From NCBI GenBank assembly GCA_014281115.1, contig JACONQ010000002.1, forward strand, positions 3,596,001 through 3,660,000: 64,000 bases of DNA. Direction: 5' to 3'. Source of the DNA: Laburnicola sp. R22_1. Lineage: Eukaryota; Ascomycota; Dothideomycetes; Pleosporales; Didymosphaeriaceae. The notes below the pieces were generated by a model. The model searched no databases and was not told where the DNA came from. It saw only the letters and a list, made by a program, of their open reading frames with translations. Below, piece after piece: positions 1 through 11,559 of this stretch (the stretch's first letter is position 1; the number at the start of each line of letters is the position of its first letter). The position numbers were made by a program, and so were the translations under genes.

Positions 1-1253
1 GACAGCGAGCCCTCTGCGAGGACCCAACAGTTATACAGGCCTGGTTTGAGCTAGTAGCACGTATAAAGGCCACCTACGGTATCTACAACAAGGATACCTT
101 CAACTTCGACAAGACTGGCTTTCTAATAGGTAAAATATCCTCCCAGCTAGTCGTTACTGGCTCAGAGAGGCGTGGCCGGCCAAAAGCGATCCAGCCAGGC
201 AATCGTGAGTGGGTGACGGCGATCCACGGAATCAACGCTGCTGGGTGGGCAATCCCGCCCTTTATTATCTTCGCTGGCCAGTACCACCTCTCTGCCTAGT
301 ACAAGGGCGACGATATACCAGGTAACTGGGCTATTAGTCTTAGTAACAATAGCTAGACTACGAACGAGCTTAGTGTTGCCTAGCTACAGCATTTTATTAA
401 GCATATAGTAGAGCGTAGAGTGGGCGCGCGTTAGCTACTAATACTTAACAGCTATAAGAGTTATAACTTACTTAAATTCTAGAAGATCTGCAAGAAGAAC
501 AAGATCTACACTCTCTATATGCCGCCATATTTATTACACCTTCTGCAGCCGCTTAACGTTGGCTGTTTCTCGCCATTAAAGCGGGCGTACAGGCGCCAGG
601 TCAAGGGCCTAATATGCGACCACATCAACTATATAACTAAGCTTAAGTTCCTACTAGCCTTCTGCGCTGCCTACAACTAGTTATTTACAAAGGAGAATAT
701 CTACGCAAGCTTTTAAGGCGCTGGGCTAGTCCCACACAATCTAGAGGTGGTGATATTAAAGCTTAATGTGAAGCTTCGTACGCCGTCGCCAGCAGCCCTA
801 CTAGAGACCCTATAGGAGTCTGCAACACTAAGCAACGTGCGCAAGCTAGGCGCTTAGTTAACTCTAGTTTGTAAGCGAATCTAAAGGCATTAAGGATCCT
901 CTCCTATATTAGTTATCTAGTTGCTTAATTAGCTTACAAGAGGGGCTAAGAGAATGGCGCATTTAATAGTAATTATGCGCAATAAGATAGCTAGTCTACA
1001 AAGGGCAAATAAGGCAGCTATAACGCATAAACAGCGTAAAAAGAAGCGGATTTAGAAGCAAGGCACTCTATTAAAGGCAGAGGGAGAGGATATTATTGCT
1101 TAGAAGGCTGTTGAGCAGCAACTAGAGGGAGAAACGCGGTATAGCCAGGCGCGGTTAGGTGCGAGCCGGCAGGCTTCAGCGCGCTGCACGCGCTGCAGGG
1201 AGCCTGGGCACAACTCACGTACGTGCAAGAAGGCTTCTATAGATACTGCTTAA
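1..1253 (+). pseudogene. pogo/Fot-type DDE transposase, RIP-inactivated, 5' end missing
   Basis: The frame continues from the window start to TAA at 1251. It once encoded the enzyme that cuts and pastes the element. It opens in the linker before the DDE_1 domain, then shows NFDKTGF (first catalytic Asp block), LLILNSYKSYN (second block, normally DxxxSH, Asp now Asn), MPPYLLHLLQPLNVGCFSPL (third block, normally LQPLD, Asp now Asn) and a C-terminal CCHC zinc knuckle, CTRCREPGHNSRTC. The frame is broken by many TAG/TAA stops that read naturally as CAG, CAA or TGG before RIP. The same protein is encoded by the minus-strand element at 55.8-57.6 kb. It cannot be functional. Confidence 0.85.
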
Positions 1254-1330
1254 TTTAGGAAAGCTATTATATTAATAGAATTTTGATATATTGTTAAACT
1301 ACGTGGCTTTTTAAGTGTAGAAAGTTAGTA

Positions 1331-1374
1331 GGGTTAACGGCTCGCTTGTACTAACGGCACGCTTGTAAACACGT
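1331..1374. repeat. right terminal repeat of P1
   Basis: The segment carries two spaced blocks, GGCTCGCTTGTA and GGCACGCTTGTA, and ends ACACGT before TA. The same two-block organisation, with diverged sequence, is seen in the terminal repeats at 55.75 and 57.6 kb. The partner repeat is outside the window. Confidence 0.6.
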
Positions 1375-2135
1375 TAATATAAAATTTTCCTTTAAGTTAT
1401 AAAACTATAGTTTGTCTAAGTTTAAGTTTACTAGAGGATGTGTTTCTAGTCTAGAGGGAAACTCTTTTAGTAAGTAGAGAGGAGAAGACTAGTACTTCTT
1501 ATATTTAGTCTAGCTCCCTTCTTCTTTAGGAGGATTAAGCCTTTTAAGTAGAGCTTGTATTACTAGAGCTATAAATATTTAGAGCCTAATATTTCTATTT
1601 TTAAAAAACTTTCTTAAAAAGTTAAATTTTATAGAACTTAACCTAGTTATCTTTAGTATTAGTAGGCATATTCTCCTAGTATTACAAAAGGGCATTTACT
1701 CTTAAGTTAATAGTTTCCAGTCTATATTAGAATATTATATTATATTTACTAAAGGTATTAGCCTAGTGTATATACCTCTTATCTAATCTTCTAGACTTTA
1801 TAAAGTATATAAAATTCTTATAATTAGTATATATAAGTATATAGGGGACACCCTAAAGTATATTATACTACTTTTTAGTTGCTTTAATAATTATAAGTAT
1901 TTTCTTATTATAAATTATATAGTTTACCTTTATAGAAGTATATTTAGCAAAAATATAGGCAATTAGCCTAAGAACTTCTTTTACATTAAACTATAAGAGC
2001 TAGGCTCTAAAGGCCTAGCCTAAAAAGTTAGTCTCTAATACTTCTTCCTTTTTAGTATTAAAGTAGGCTAGTATAGACTTAGTATAGAATACTTTCTTTA
2101 GGTAGTTAAAGGCCTACTATTATTTCTACCCTTAT

Positions 2136-2413
2136 GTATGTTGTTAAATTAACTATCTAGCGGTAGAACGACAAAGGCTTTTATCTCAAATAATATAATA
2201 AAAAAAGCAGAGGCCCCTGCTTAGTAATTAAAAAGAGCGTAAAAAAGATGTAATCACAAAAAAAGCGCGTTCGAACTACTATCGAGGTGTTTGAGATTAG
2301 TCTTCGATTGAAATTAGGTGCGGTACATAGTAGTACATAATAACCTTCTATCTTAATCTACTTTAACCTCAAACTAAAAAAAAGGTTAAAAAAGGTGTTT
2401 GGCAAGCCGACCA
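2136..2413 (-). mobile_element. family G copy 1, internally deleted
   Basis: Both ends of family G are present (3' end at left, 5' end with GGCAAGCCGA at right), but about 0.85 kb of the middle is missing. It is flanked by a perfect 10-bp direct repeat CTACCCTTAT at 2126-2135 and 2414-2423, which marks a real insertion into the Gypsy remnant. Confidence 0.75.
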
Positions 2414-2424
2414 CTACCCTTATA

Positions 2425-3190
2425 AAAAAGAAGTTTTCTTTCTAGTTAACTATATTAATAGAAATACTACTTCTAAAAAGGTCTTTATAAACCTCTAGTA
2501 GAAGTTAGTAAACTCTAAAAAACGTTAAACACCCTTTATATTTATAAAAAGGGCCTAATTCTAAATAGCTTTAACCTTCTTTAGGTCTATACTAATTTTC
2601 TTTCTATACTTTATAATAAATCTAAGGTACTTAGTCTTAGTAATTATAAACTTATACTTCTTAATATCTAAGTATAGCCTTATTTTACCTAATTTCTTTA
2701 CTACCTATTATACTTTATTCTAATAGTCCCTTAAATATCTACTAGAAAATATAAGAATATTATCTGTAGAGGCAGAGTAGAAGTTATCAAAGTACTTTTT
2801 TAGAATGTAGTTAATATATTTCTAGAAGGTGCTTAGTATATTAGCTAGTTTATAAGAGACTACTAGCTACTTATACAATCTAAACTAGGTTTAGAAGGCT
2901 ATTTTCTATTTTTTTTCTTTTTACTATTTTTAATTTATAAAAGGCCTAAATTATATTTAATCCTATTAGCTACTTAGCCTTAGCAAGAAGTTATAATATC
3001 TCCCTAATAAGAAGAAGCGGGTAGCAGTCCTTCTTTAATAGAGTATTTAACACTCTATAGTCTATATAAAACTATAGACCTTCTCTAGGTTTTCTTATAA
3101 ATAATACTAGTCCTATAGCGCTAAACTTACTTATCTAAATAAAGCAATAGTTAAGGTATTTTATTAGTTTCTTACAAAGAACTAGCAATT
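2425..3190 (-). pseudogene. Ty3/Gypsy reverse transcriptase fragment
   Basis: In the minus-strand translation, two reverse transcriptase signatures appear in the right order. Near 3100 is a block reading FSAIGLVLFIRKPREGL then FYIDYRVLNTLLKKD and YPLLLIREIL, matching the Gypsy consensus of a VLFVRKKDG block followed by RFCVDYRALN and YPLPLIDE. Near 2650 is YLDIKKYKFIITKTKYLRFI, matching the block before the connection domain. Stops are TAG and TAA only. The family converts genomic RNA of the element to cDNA; this copy is dead. The strand and family call are firm, the ends are not. Confidence 0.7.
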
Positions 3191-5332
3191 CCTTTTTTAA
3201 TATATTATAGAGGGGGCTAAAGAGGATCTTTAGGGTCTTTCTATTCTTTATAATAAGGAGAATTAAGTAATTAATTCTAGGGCCTTATAACAGGGGAAGT
3301 TTATTAGCTTATTCTCTTAAGAAAACTTCTACTTAGTCTAGAAGCTACTTAAGAAGATAGCCTATTAGGTCTACCTTAGTCTTTAGGGCTAGGGCCTTTT
3401 AAATATTCTTAAATGAGGTAGTAAAAACTATTAGTTTATTTTTTTCTTTTATATTTCTTCTATTTAAGGATATAAATAATATAGTAGAGACTTTTTAACT
3501 AGGAGTAGAAGTTTATCTTCTCTACTTATCTCTAATTCTTATATAGGAGCACCCTATATATATAAACTGTTTTTCTAAAGCTACTAATATAGTGTTCTTC
3601 TTCTACTATAGTAATCTAAAAACTAATTTATAGTCTTCCTTTTCCCTATTAATATGAGCCTATATTATTTTAATATACCCCTTAATATCTGTCTCTATAT
3701 AAGCGGCTTTATAAACTAAGGAGGTTACTTCTTTAAATTCTATTACTTAATAAAGATTATTTAAACCAATATATTATGGATTAGCTTTTCTAGTAAACTT
3801 CTTAGATATAAAAGTAGTAGTTAAACACTTTAAATTAAGTATAGTATACGTAAAGGCAATATTATTAATAAAAGTATTTATAGTAATTAGTATTAATTCT
3901 AGCTATATCTTTTTATATATATTAAAGATCTCCTTTAGTTTCTTTATAGTCTACTTTCTCTTCTTCCTCTAATAACTTCTAGAGGAAAAAGCTAGTTTTC
4001 TAACTCTACTAAGCTATTAATATCCTTATTACTACTATTTATTTTCTAGGCCTTACTAGCCCTAGCTTATATTAGAGATATTATAGCTTAAAGGTAATAA
4101 CTCTAAATGCTATATTCCTTCTTACTATAGTAGAAGTATACTCCTTTTTATAGTGCTTCTCTAACTCCTCTTTAGCGACCTATTTAGCGCGCTTTTTAGT
4201 CTTTAAAGAGTTTACTTTAGTAGTTCTTATAGTACTAAAATATATAAGTTTCTAATTTATAATATTAGTAAACTTAGTAAAGAAGAAGGCGACTATATAA
4301 AAGAGCTTTAATGTTTTTGTATAGTAAATATTTTCTTTAATTATATTAACTCTATCTATAAATATTATAAAGTCTTAGTCTTTAAAAAAATTTAGTGTAA
4401 TTAGCCTATTCTATAAGTCTATATATAAGGCTTTCTAGTAAATATTCTTTAAGTTCTCCTAGTTATTTTTATTAGCCTTAGTAGCTAGGCGTATAAAGTT
4501 AGCATTAAACTTAGTTAGTAAGGTTTTACCCTATTAGCTAAGAAATAGCCTATTTTGTGCTTACTTCTTTACTAACTTATTATAAAAGCTTATATTTAAG
4601 AAACTCTAGAATTTGTCTTTAGAATAGATTCTTTTCTTTATAAAGGCTAGTGCACTATCTACTACCTTACCTATTAGCCTACTTATAATATAATTAACTA
4701 TGTTCCCTAGAAGAAGGCAATTTTTATAGATTTTAGCCTTTATTATATATTCCTAATATTAGTAATTTTAACAGCTTTTAGAGAACAACTCTAGGTTAGA
4801 GAGTTAGGGGCGCTAGCGCTCTAGTAGCGCTTTACTAGGCGCTAGTATTACTACTATTATTTAGAAAGGGACTAAGGGCATTGTCTCTACTCTAGCGCAG
4901 TACGCTAATTAGGCAAGTTAATTAGTAATTACTCTTAGTAAGGCCTAGAGCTATTTACTAGCGTTTTATTAAGCTACTTATATAACTTAGAGTTACTTTA
5001 AGCTAGTAAAATAGCTTATAATTTATATTAGTGCTTTTTAAAAGACGTCCTCTTTTATATTCTAGGCCTTCTTCCTCCTTTAGGAAGGTGCTTAAGGCCT
5101 TATTAACCTTTAGTCTTATATATACTAGTAAACTAGCTTAATCTTTTATATATACTTTATCTTATTATAACCTTCTATATATAGTTTCTTAGTAAGGTTA
5201 GTAATAATATCTATCTCTATAGCTTCTTACTATTAGAGTTTAGTAACTTATTGCGCTAGATAAGAAATAAGAATATTCTTCCTTCTATAGAAAGACTCTA
5301 GTATTCCCTCTATTATACTTATATTTGTTCTA

Positions 5333-6790
5333 TAGAGTTAAGAGATTTTAGTATCTAACTTAACTATGTGTTTATTTATAGGGTTAAGAAATTTTAGTAT
5401 TTAACTTAACTATGTGTTTATTTGTAGGGTTAAGAGATTTTAATATCTAATTATACTATATATTTATTTATATGGCGTTAAATTAACTATCTAGAAGTAG
5501 TATAATAAAGGCTTTTATCTTAAATACTATAATAAAAAAGCATAGCCTTCTACTTAGTAATTAAAAAAAGTGTAAAAAGGTAGTTATAAAAATACGCATT
5601 AAAACTGCTAAGTAAGCTTAGCGGTCTTAGCGTAGCGCTACTTTTATAAGTAAAATCTTTATAAAGAGGCTACTTAGAACTTTAGGGGAGGGATAAAATA
5701 GCTTTAGCGCTGCTACGCTATAGTTATTTATTCTTTCTTTGCTATTCTAAGTTGCAAACTACTATCTAGATTATTATAAATAATATAAGTTAATATATTA
5801 ATAGGTATATACTACTTTATAAGTAGGACAAGGGTAATATATACTAAATATATATTTATCGCTCTATTACTATATTATAGTTATTCTTACTAAATCTTCT
5901 ACCATCTCTCTATATATACCTCTACGCCTTACTATTTATTTAGATATTAATATTACTAAAAAGTATACGCTAAAGATTCGCACTGCTGCTACTAAGGTAA
6001 TAATACTAGAGTTCTTTTTTATCTATAAGATAATTATTTATAGGAGCTTAGTATACCTAACTATCTATAAGGCGATGCTTATATACTAGTTAGATTGGCA
6101 GCTTATCCAGTTTATAAAAACTAAGAAGACTATATTCTCATCCTAGTAGATAAAATTACTCCTTATTAGTAATAGAATCTAAAAAAGGAGGTAAAAGGTA
6201 GAAAATAAGATATTTATTAATAATCTCTAGTGTACTAAGAGCGTTATATAGATTTATAAGATTCTTCTAGCTATTATAGCTGCGTTAGCTTATTTGAGCA
6301 AGTATGCCGCATAAGTAGTGTATAAGTGCGGATAGTTAATAATACTAATAGTAATAATCTAGGTAGGCTTTATATAGTATAAGTAAATCTTACGTTAGGA
6401 CTAGGAGCTTATAGGTATTAGGGGGTGTAAGTAAGTTTAAACTATTATTATATTATTAGGTAGTATTTAAGATTAGTCTTTAATTAGAATTAGATGCCAT
6501 ATATAGTATATAATAACCTTCTATCTTAATCTACTTTAACCTTAAACTAAAAAAAAAGGTTAAAAAAGGTGTTCGGCAAGCCAACGCCTATTTATTTATA
6601 GGATTAAGAAATCTTAATATTTAACTTAACTACGTATTTATTTGTATGGTTAAGGAACCTTAATATCTAACTTAACTACGTATTTATTCTATAGGGTTAA
6701 GAAATCTTAGTATCTAACTTAACTATAAGTTTATTTATAGGATTAAGAGATCTTAATATCTAACTTAACTACGTATTTGTTTATAGGGTT
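5333..6790. repeat. 46-bp minisatellite split by family G copy 2
   Basis: About seven tandem units of 46 bp with core GGGTTAAGAGATCTTAGTAT followed by a CTAACTTAAC block: three before 5472 and four after 6589. Differences between units are mostly C/T and G/A. The array was intact before family G copy 2 entered it, because the insertion target duplication is itself part of the unit. Confidence 0.8.
5473..6588 (-). mobile_element. family G copy 2, near full length
   Basis: A 1116-bp copy whose sense strand is minus: the 5' end (GGCAAGCC side) is at the right and the 3' end (TGGCGTTAA side) at the left. The 12-bp sequence TATTTATTTATA flanks it on both sides (5461-5472 and 6589-6600). Its minus-strand frame contains the family's conserved protein blocks, for example SITNKE, YKLDKLP and LVYKHRLIDS, interrupted by TAG/TAA stops. 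Confidence 0.85.
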
Positions 6791-7024
6791 ATTTTTAGTA
6801 TATTAGAAAGATCTTATAAGCTCCCTAATTATAAGAGGTTAATTAAATTTAATATAAGGGACTTTAGACTAAGAGGTTAGAGTTCCCTAAGTAAACTTAT
6901 AAATTTAATAGAGTTTAATAGTAACTCTAGCTATAGACTTATATATACTTCTAGCTTAGTAGAAGTATAGACCTAGAACTCTAAGGCAGCAGGCTGAGTA
7001 ACTATAGAAGGGCGCTCAGCCTCT

Positions 7025-8480
7025 TACAACCTTAAGGTCTTACGTATTAATTAAATATATTATATAGTAAATAGATAAATAATTAATCTATATTTACTTA
7101 TAGATTTTATATTGTATATATATAAGAGACTATGTATGTGGCGTTAATTCTACCTAGGGGTAGGACGATAAAGGCTTTTATCTCAAATAACATAATAAAA
7201 AAAGTAGAGCCCCCTGCTTAGTAATTAAAAGGAGCGTGAAAAGGTAATTAGGTACAAAAAAAGCACGTTCAAACTGCTAAGCGAGCTTGGCGGTCTTGGC
7301 GCGAGGCTCCCATAGGCAAAATTTTTACAAAGAGGCCACTTAGAACTTTAGGGGATAAAACTTAGGCGCAGCTACGCTATAAGCTATCTCCTCTACTATT
7401 CTAATTATTGTAAATAATATAGGTTAATATGTTAATAGGTATATACTACTATACTTATAAGTAGGATAAGAGTAATATATACTAAATACACGTTTATTAC
7501 TCTATTACTATATTATTAAGGTTGTTCTAAATAAAGCCCCCACTATTACTCTATGCCCTACTATCTATCTAGGCATTAATGTTATTTCTAAAGAAGTACT
7601 CGCTGTTACTAAAGAGTACACGCCACAGTTTTGCGCTCCTACTACTAATATAGCTACACTAAAGTTCTATTCTATCTATAAGATGCTTGTTTAGTGTAAG
7701 AGATAGGTATACTTAACTATTTATAAGGCTATCCTTATATACTAGTTAGGCTGGCAGCTAGTCTAGTTTATAAAGAATAGTAGTACTATATTCGTACTCT
7801 AGTAAACGCAATTGCTCCTTATTAGTACTAGAATTCTCTAGTAGGGGACGCAAAAGGAGGATAATAAAGTCTTTGTTAATAAGCTCTAGTATAGTAAGAG
7901 CGTCGCATAGATCCGCAAGATCCTCCTAGCTATTATTGCTGTTAAGTTAGCTTATCTAAGCGAGTACGCTGCGTAAGCGGCGTGCGAGCACAGATAACTA
8001 ATAATAGTAGTAATAATAAGCTAGGTGTGCTGTGTATAGCATAAGTGAATCTTATATAAGTTAGAAGCTTATAAGGTATAGACAGAGTATAAGTAAGTTT
8101 AAACTATTGTTGCGTTATTAGGTAGTGTTTAAGGATAGTCTTTAATTAGAATTAGGTGCTATACATAGTATATAATAACCTTCTATCTTAATCTACTTTA
8201 ACCTCAAACTAAAAAAACAGGTTAAAAAAGGTATTTAGAAAGCCGATAATATGAAATTATATATTATATTATTACTTTAGTATCTAGTATATTTTATAAT
8301 TAACTATCTTTAGTAGAAGAAGCTAATTTATATATACTAATAAATAGTCCCTAGCCTAATCTATTTATCTTTAAGCTGCTTTACCTTTTTTAAGATGTTT
8401 TTAGCACACTTATAGCTTTTTCTTATAGTGTTATACTATATACTAAAAGGTCTACGATATTTTTCTTTCTAATACTAGTA
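7025..8480 (+). repeat. family F copy 1, 3' part, interrupted by family G copy 3
   Basis: The segments 7025-7137 and 8246-8480 together match the 3' part of family F as seen at 42.0-43.3 kb. They share CCTTAAGGTCTTACG early and ACTAAAAGGTCTAC followed by a TTTTTCTTTC tail at the end. Family G copy 3 lies between them. Confidence 0.7.
7138..8245 (-). mobile_element. family G copy 3, near full length
   Basis: A 1108-bp copy with the GTGGCGTTAA 3' end at the left and the AGCCGA 5' end at the right. It sits in a family F copy. The minus strand encodes the family protein with blocks LADLCDALTILELINKDF, NKEQLRLLEYEYS and HLIDRIEL. All internal stops are TAG or TAA. The target duplication is not clear here. 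Confidence 0.85.
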
Positions 8481-9860
8481 GTTTAGTAAAACTATTAGCT
8501 ATTACTATATAATATAAAAGTTTTTAAATTTTAATTTTTAAAAATAAAAAGGTATAGTTTATTTTAAAACTAGACTAGAATATATAAACTTAGTGCTTAA
8601 ATATTATTTTTAAAATCTAGCCTTTATGTGTCTAAGACACTAGAGTTAGTCTTAGTAATCTAAGTATTACTCTGTGTTTAATCTAGATGCCTCTTAGTAA
8701 GAAGAATATTAATCTTAATATACCCTAATACGTATAAGAAAAGTTATAATTAATTACAGTATTTAGATCGTGCTTACTAATCCAAATCATATCATCCTTA
8801 TATATTGCTTTAAGGTGTGTTATGCATAATTTGGCGGGAGCGCCTAGAAGCTTAGAAACCTTAAGCGTATGCTAATACATTAGCTGCAGATTATACAATA
8901 TACTTTTATTCATAATTTCTATTTTGTAGAGCTCTAATTTAATATATAGAATATAGTTATGTGTGGTTATATAATATAAATTACTTAGTCTCGCTATAAC
9001 CTAGTCTATTAATCATACTAAATTCACTATTAGTAGGTTAGTAGATTCAAATAGATGTGAGGGTTCTAAGCGCCTTCTTACTTATCGTCTAGTTATCTTA
9101 ATTATAGAGTATAAGACTAATAAATATTACTTATTGCAAACCCACTTTGGCACTAAGCGCTTTAGATAATCTTCTTAACGCTACTGCCAAACACACAAGC
9201 AATGACATTTACAAGTTAATCTAGAGAGTTAAATCCCTCTAGACTATCTTCTAAATAATACCTTAAGGTAGTTACCATGACTGTTGTCATATCTATAAAG
9301 AGAGGCTCCAGGATCGGTTTTTTGTCAGGGGGCTAATCTTCAACAACTCAGAATAAATTCAAAAATTTATTCGCGCGTAAAAAAAATTAATGGCGTGCAT
9401 ATGCGCTTTACTACAGGCGGTGGCCATAGGAAGGCAATTGACTAATATCTAGAACTCATTCTCACTAAGGCGCAACTTGTCTGTTTGACTAGAAGTGTGG
9501 ATATAAAGTCTAAGATAGTATCTTTCTGTGTAATCTGGTAGATAATCGTAGCCCACTAACACTTATCGCTAGCGCTCTACGTAAGGAGTAGTGCATGGTT
9601 CGGGTTGGCTATTAACAATGCTGTGGTTAAAAAACGTTCAATGTAAGTACAGTTTAGGAAATTAGAAAAGTAAATGTGCAATTATTTGGATTCTACTAAC
9701 TATTAAACAGTTTAACAAACAATTTAATATAAGAAGTTATAGACTATTCGGGCATTAGATAACTTCACTCCTCCATTCCTAGCGTAAGGTTTAGTGGCAG
9801 CTCTAGGATAGCCTTAGCGGCTGCACCACCACTTGCACTATCTACAACACATTTCTTAAA
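8481..9860. other. no gene recognised; partly RIP-spared stretch
   Basis: I find no coding frame, terminal repeat or RNA fold I can support. From about 8750 to 9850 CA and TG dinucleotides are clearly more frequent than in the flanks, so this part looks like lower-copy or more recently arrived DNA. It contains a palindrome-like AAATTTATT-CGCG segment near 9365. Confidence 0.4.
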
Positions 9861-9864
9861 CTAA

Positions 9865-10150
9865 TTTTTTAGGATTTTCTGCTATAAAACTAGCCTCTTA
9901 CCTCTCTAGGATAATTATATAGCTTTTGCAGCGTTTATAGCATCTTTTCCTTATTATTTTTAAGCCTTAAAGGCTATAGCTTCTATAGCCTTTGTAGTAT
10001 TATTCTTTTCTCTTGCCTTCTTAGCTAATTATTACACTACTTTTGCTTCTTTTACTATCTTCTTTTTATTAAAAATCTTTATTATGTAGAGATTCTAACT
10101 AAGATTAAGGCCATACTATATATAGAGAGAAGTAAAATAGAAGGCACTAA
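9865..10150 (-). pseudogene. pogo-type transposase C-terminal tail
   Basis: The minus-strand frame gives a Lys/Ala-rich tail ending in blocks such as EAIAFKA, DAINAAKAIQL and QRGKRLVLQQK. It resembles the basic alanine-rich C-terminus of fungal pogo transposases, which typically ends in a KGKR motif. Only this tail is present; the LTR element at 10.16 kb cuts it off. RIP stops are present. Confidence 0.45.
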
Positions 10151-10162
10151 AATCTAGTACCT

Positions 10163-10455
10163 AGTATATATAATAGTACTTGTTGGCCTACCTACTAAGC
10201 ACACCCTATTACATTTTTTTCACATCCTATTTTCCCTATTTGCGCCTTTTACCTTCTTAAACGCGCCTTTTTTAGTTAGTGTTAGCGTAGTAGTTAGTAT
10301 AGGCCTATACCCTATACTACTCTTTATATAAGAAAGGGCCCCCTATATTTCTTTCTTATTTACTATTTTAGAATAGTATTAATTTAATTAGCTCTTTTAA
10401 CTATTCTAGCTATTTCTAACAGGTTAGCCTTATATGGCTGTATACCGCTTTTATA
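10163..10455 (+). repeat. left LTR of element E
   Basis: It begins near TATATAATAGTACTTGTTGG and runs through CCTACTAAGCACACCC, a GGGCCCCCTATATTT segment and a TTAACTATTCTAGCTATTTC segment. It matches the right copy at 13.15 kb at most positions, with C/T and G/A differences. The exact 3' end is uncertain by about 15 bp. Confidence 0.75.
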
Positions 10456-10565
10456 TTATTCTAAAACTAATCTTTTTTATTTAGCTATAGATAGTAATAT
10501 AATATTTACTCCTTCCTTAAGATACTACCTATAGGTAGTTAAATTAGTAGAAGTTTTACTTTATT

Positions 10566-11220
10566 AGTTACTAGTTATACTAAGTAGTTATTATACTATC
10601 TAAGGTTTATAAAACTACTAACATAACTTCTTTGCCTACTATAAGTAAATAAGAGTATATTAGATTAGTTACTAGTTATACTATATAGTTATTATACTAT
10701 CTAAGGTCTATAAAACTACTAATATAACTTCTTTACCCACTATAAGTTAGTAAAAGTGTATTAGGTTAGTTACTAGTTATACTAGATAGTAGTTCTACGC
10801 TAAGGTTTATAAGACTACTAATATAACTTCTTTATCTACTATAAGTAGATAAGAATATATTAGGCTAGTTACTAGTTGTGCTAAGTAGTTATTATACTAC
10901 CTAAGGTCTGCGAGACTACTAATATAACTTCTTTATCTATTATAAGTAGGTAAGAGTATATTACGTTAGTTACTAGTTATACTAGATAGTTATTACACTA
11001 CCTAAGGTCTATAAAACTACTAATATAACTTCTCTGCCTACTATAAGTAGGTAAGGTGTATTTAGTTAGTTACTCGTTATACTACGTAGTTATTATATTA
11101 CCTAAAGTCTATAAAACTACTAATATAACTTTTTTACCTACTATAAGTAGGTAAGGGTGTATTAGGTTAGTTACTAGTTATGCTAGATAGTTATTATACT
11201 ACACTAAGATCTATATTAAA
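10566..11220. repeat. 101-bp minisatellite, about 6.5 units
   Basis: Each unit starts with AGTTACTAGTTATACTA and includes TATAAAACTACTAATATAAC and CTACTATAAGTAGGTAAG. Unit starts fall at 10566, 10667, 10768, 10867, 10968, 11068 and 11169, so the period is 99-101 bp. The array lies in the leader between the left LTR and the gag-like frame of element E. Confidence 0.9.
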
Positions 11221-11559
11221 AGGCCGCCCTAAATATTCCTAAATAATAATGAATAATAATAAGCAATAACTATGTTATTTTTAAAGACTAATTTGCCTAT
11301 AACACCTAACTAGCATTATACTATAAAGGCTAAAGGCACTAAGTGAGAAAAATTAGAATTAGGCTCTAGAGGCGCTATAGCGCTGCCTATAAAATTTTTA
11401 TATAAATAATACTTTTACCTTTTTTATAAAGCGCCTTATTTTGCTTACTACGCGCACTAGCTTATACTTATAAGATACCTAGACCTACTAAGTTTAGTTA
11501 TTTTACTACGCCTAACTATTAATCTTTTAGATATTTTTTTTATTATTTCTTACTATCTT

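Larger units (their letters stand above)
1..1374 (+). mobile_element. pogo-family DNA transposon P1, cut by the window edge
   Basis: This is the 3' two-thirds of a Tc1/mariner-superfamily pogo element. It contains a DDE transposase pseudogene followed by a right terminal repeat at about 1331-1374. The terminus ends in ACGT immediately followed by TA, the expected target duplication of pogo elements. The terminal repeat holds two related CGCTTGTA-type blocks, as in the element at 55.8 kb. The left end lies outside the window. RIP damage is heavy. Confidence 0.85.
1380..5330 (-). mobile_element. Ty3/Gypsy LTR retrotransposon remnant
   Basis: A long minus-strand Gypsy relic, recognised by its reverse transcriptase at about 2.4-3.2 kb. 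Upstream coding (gag, protease) would lie at 3.2-5.3 kb but is too decayed for me to assign domains. The 1.4-2.1 kb part, where RNase H and integrase should be, is also unreadable. I see no LTR pair. A family G copy was inserted at 2136-2413 after the element was already in place. The outer limits given are an estimate. Confidence 0.5.

Noticed and set aside
7138..8245. family G as a Helitron or LTR element
   Set aside because: Target duplications of 10-13 bp exclude Helitrons, and no direct or inverted terminal repeats are present.
10566..11220. CRISPR array
   Set aside because: The whole 101-bp unit is repeated without unique spacers, and the genome is fungal.
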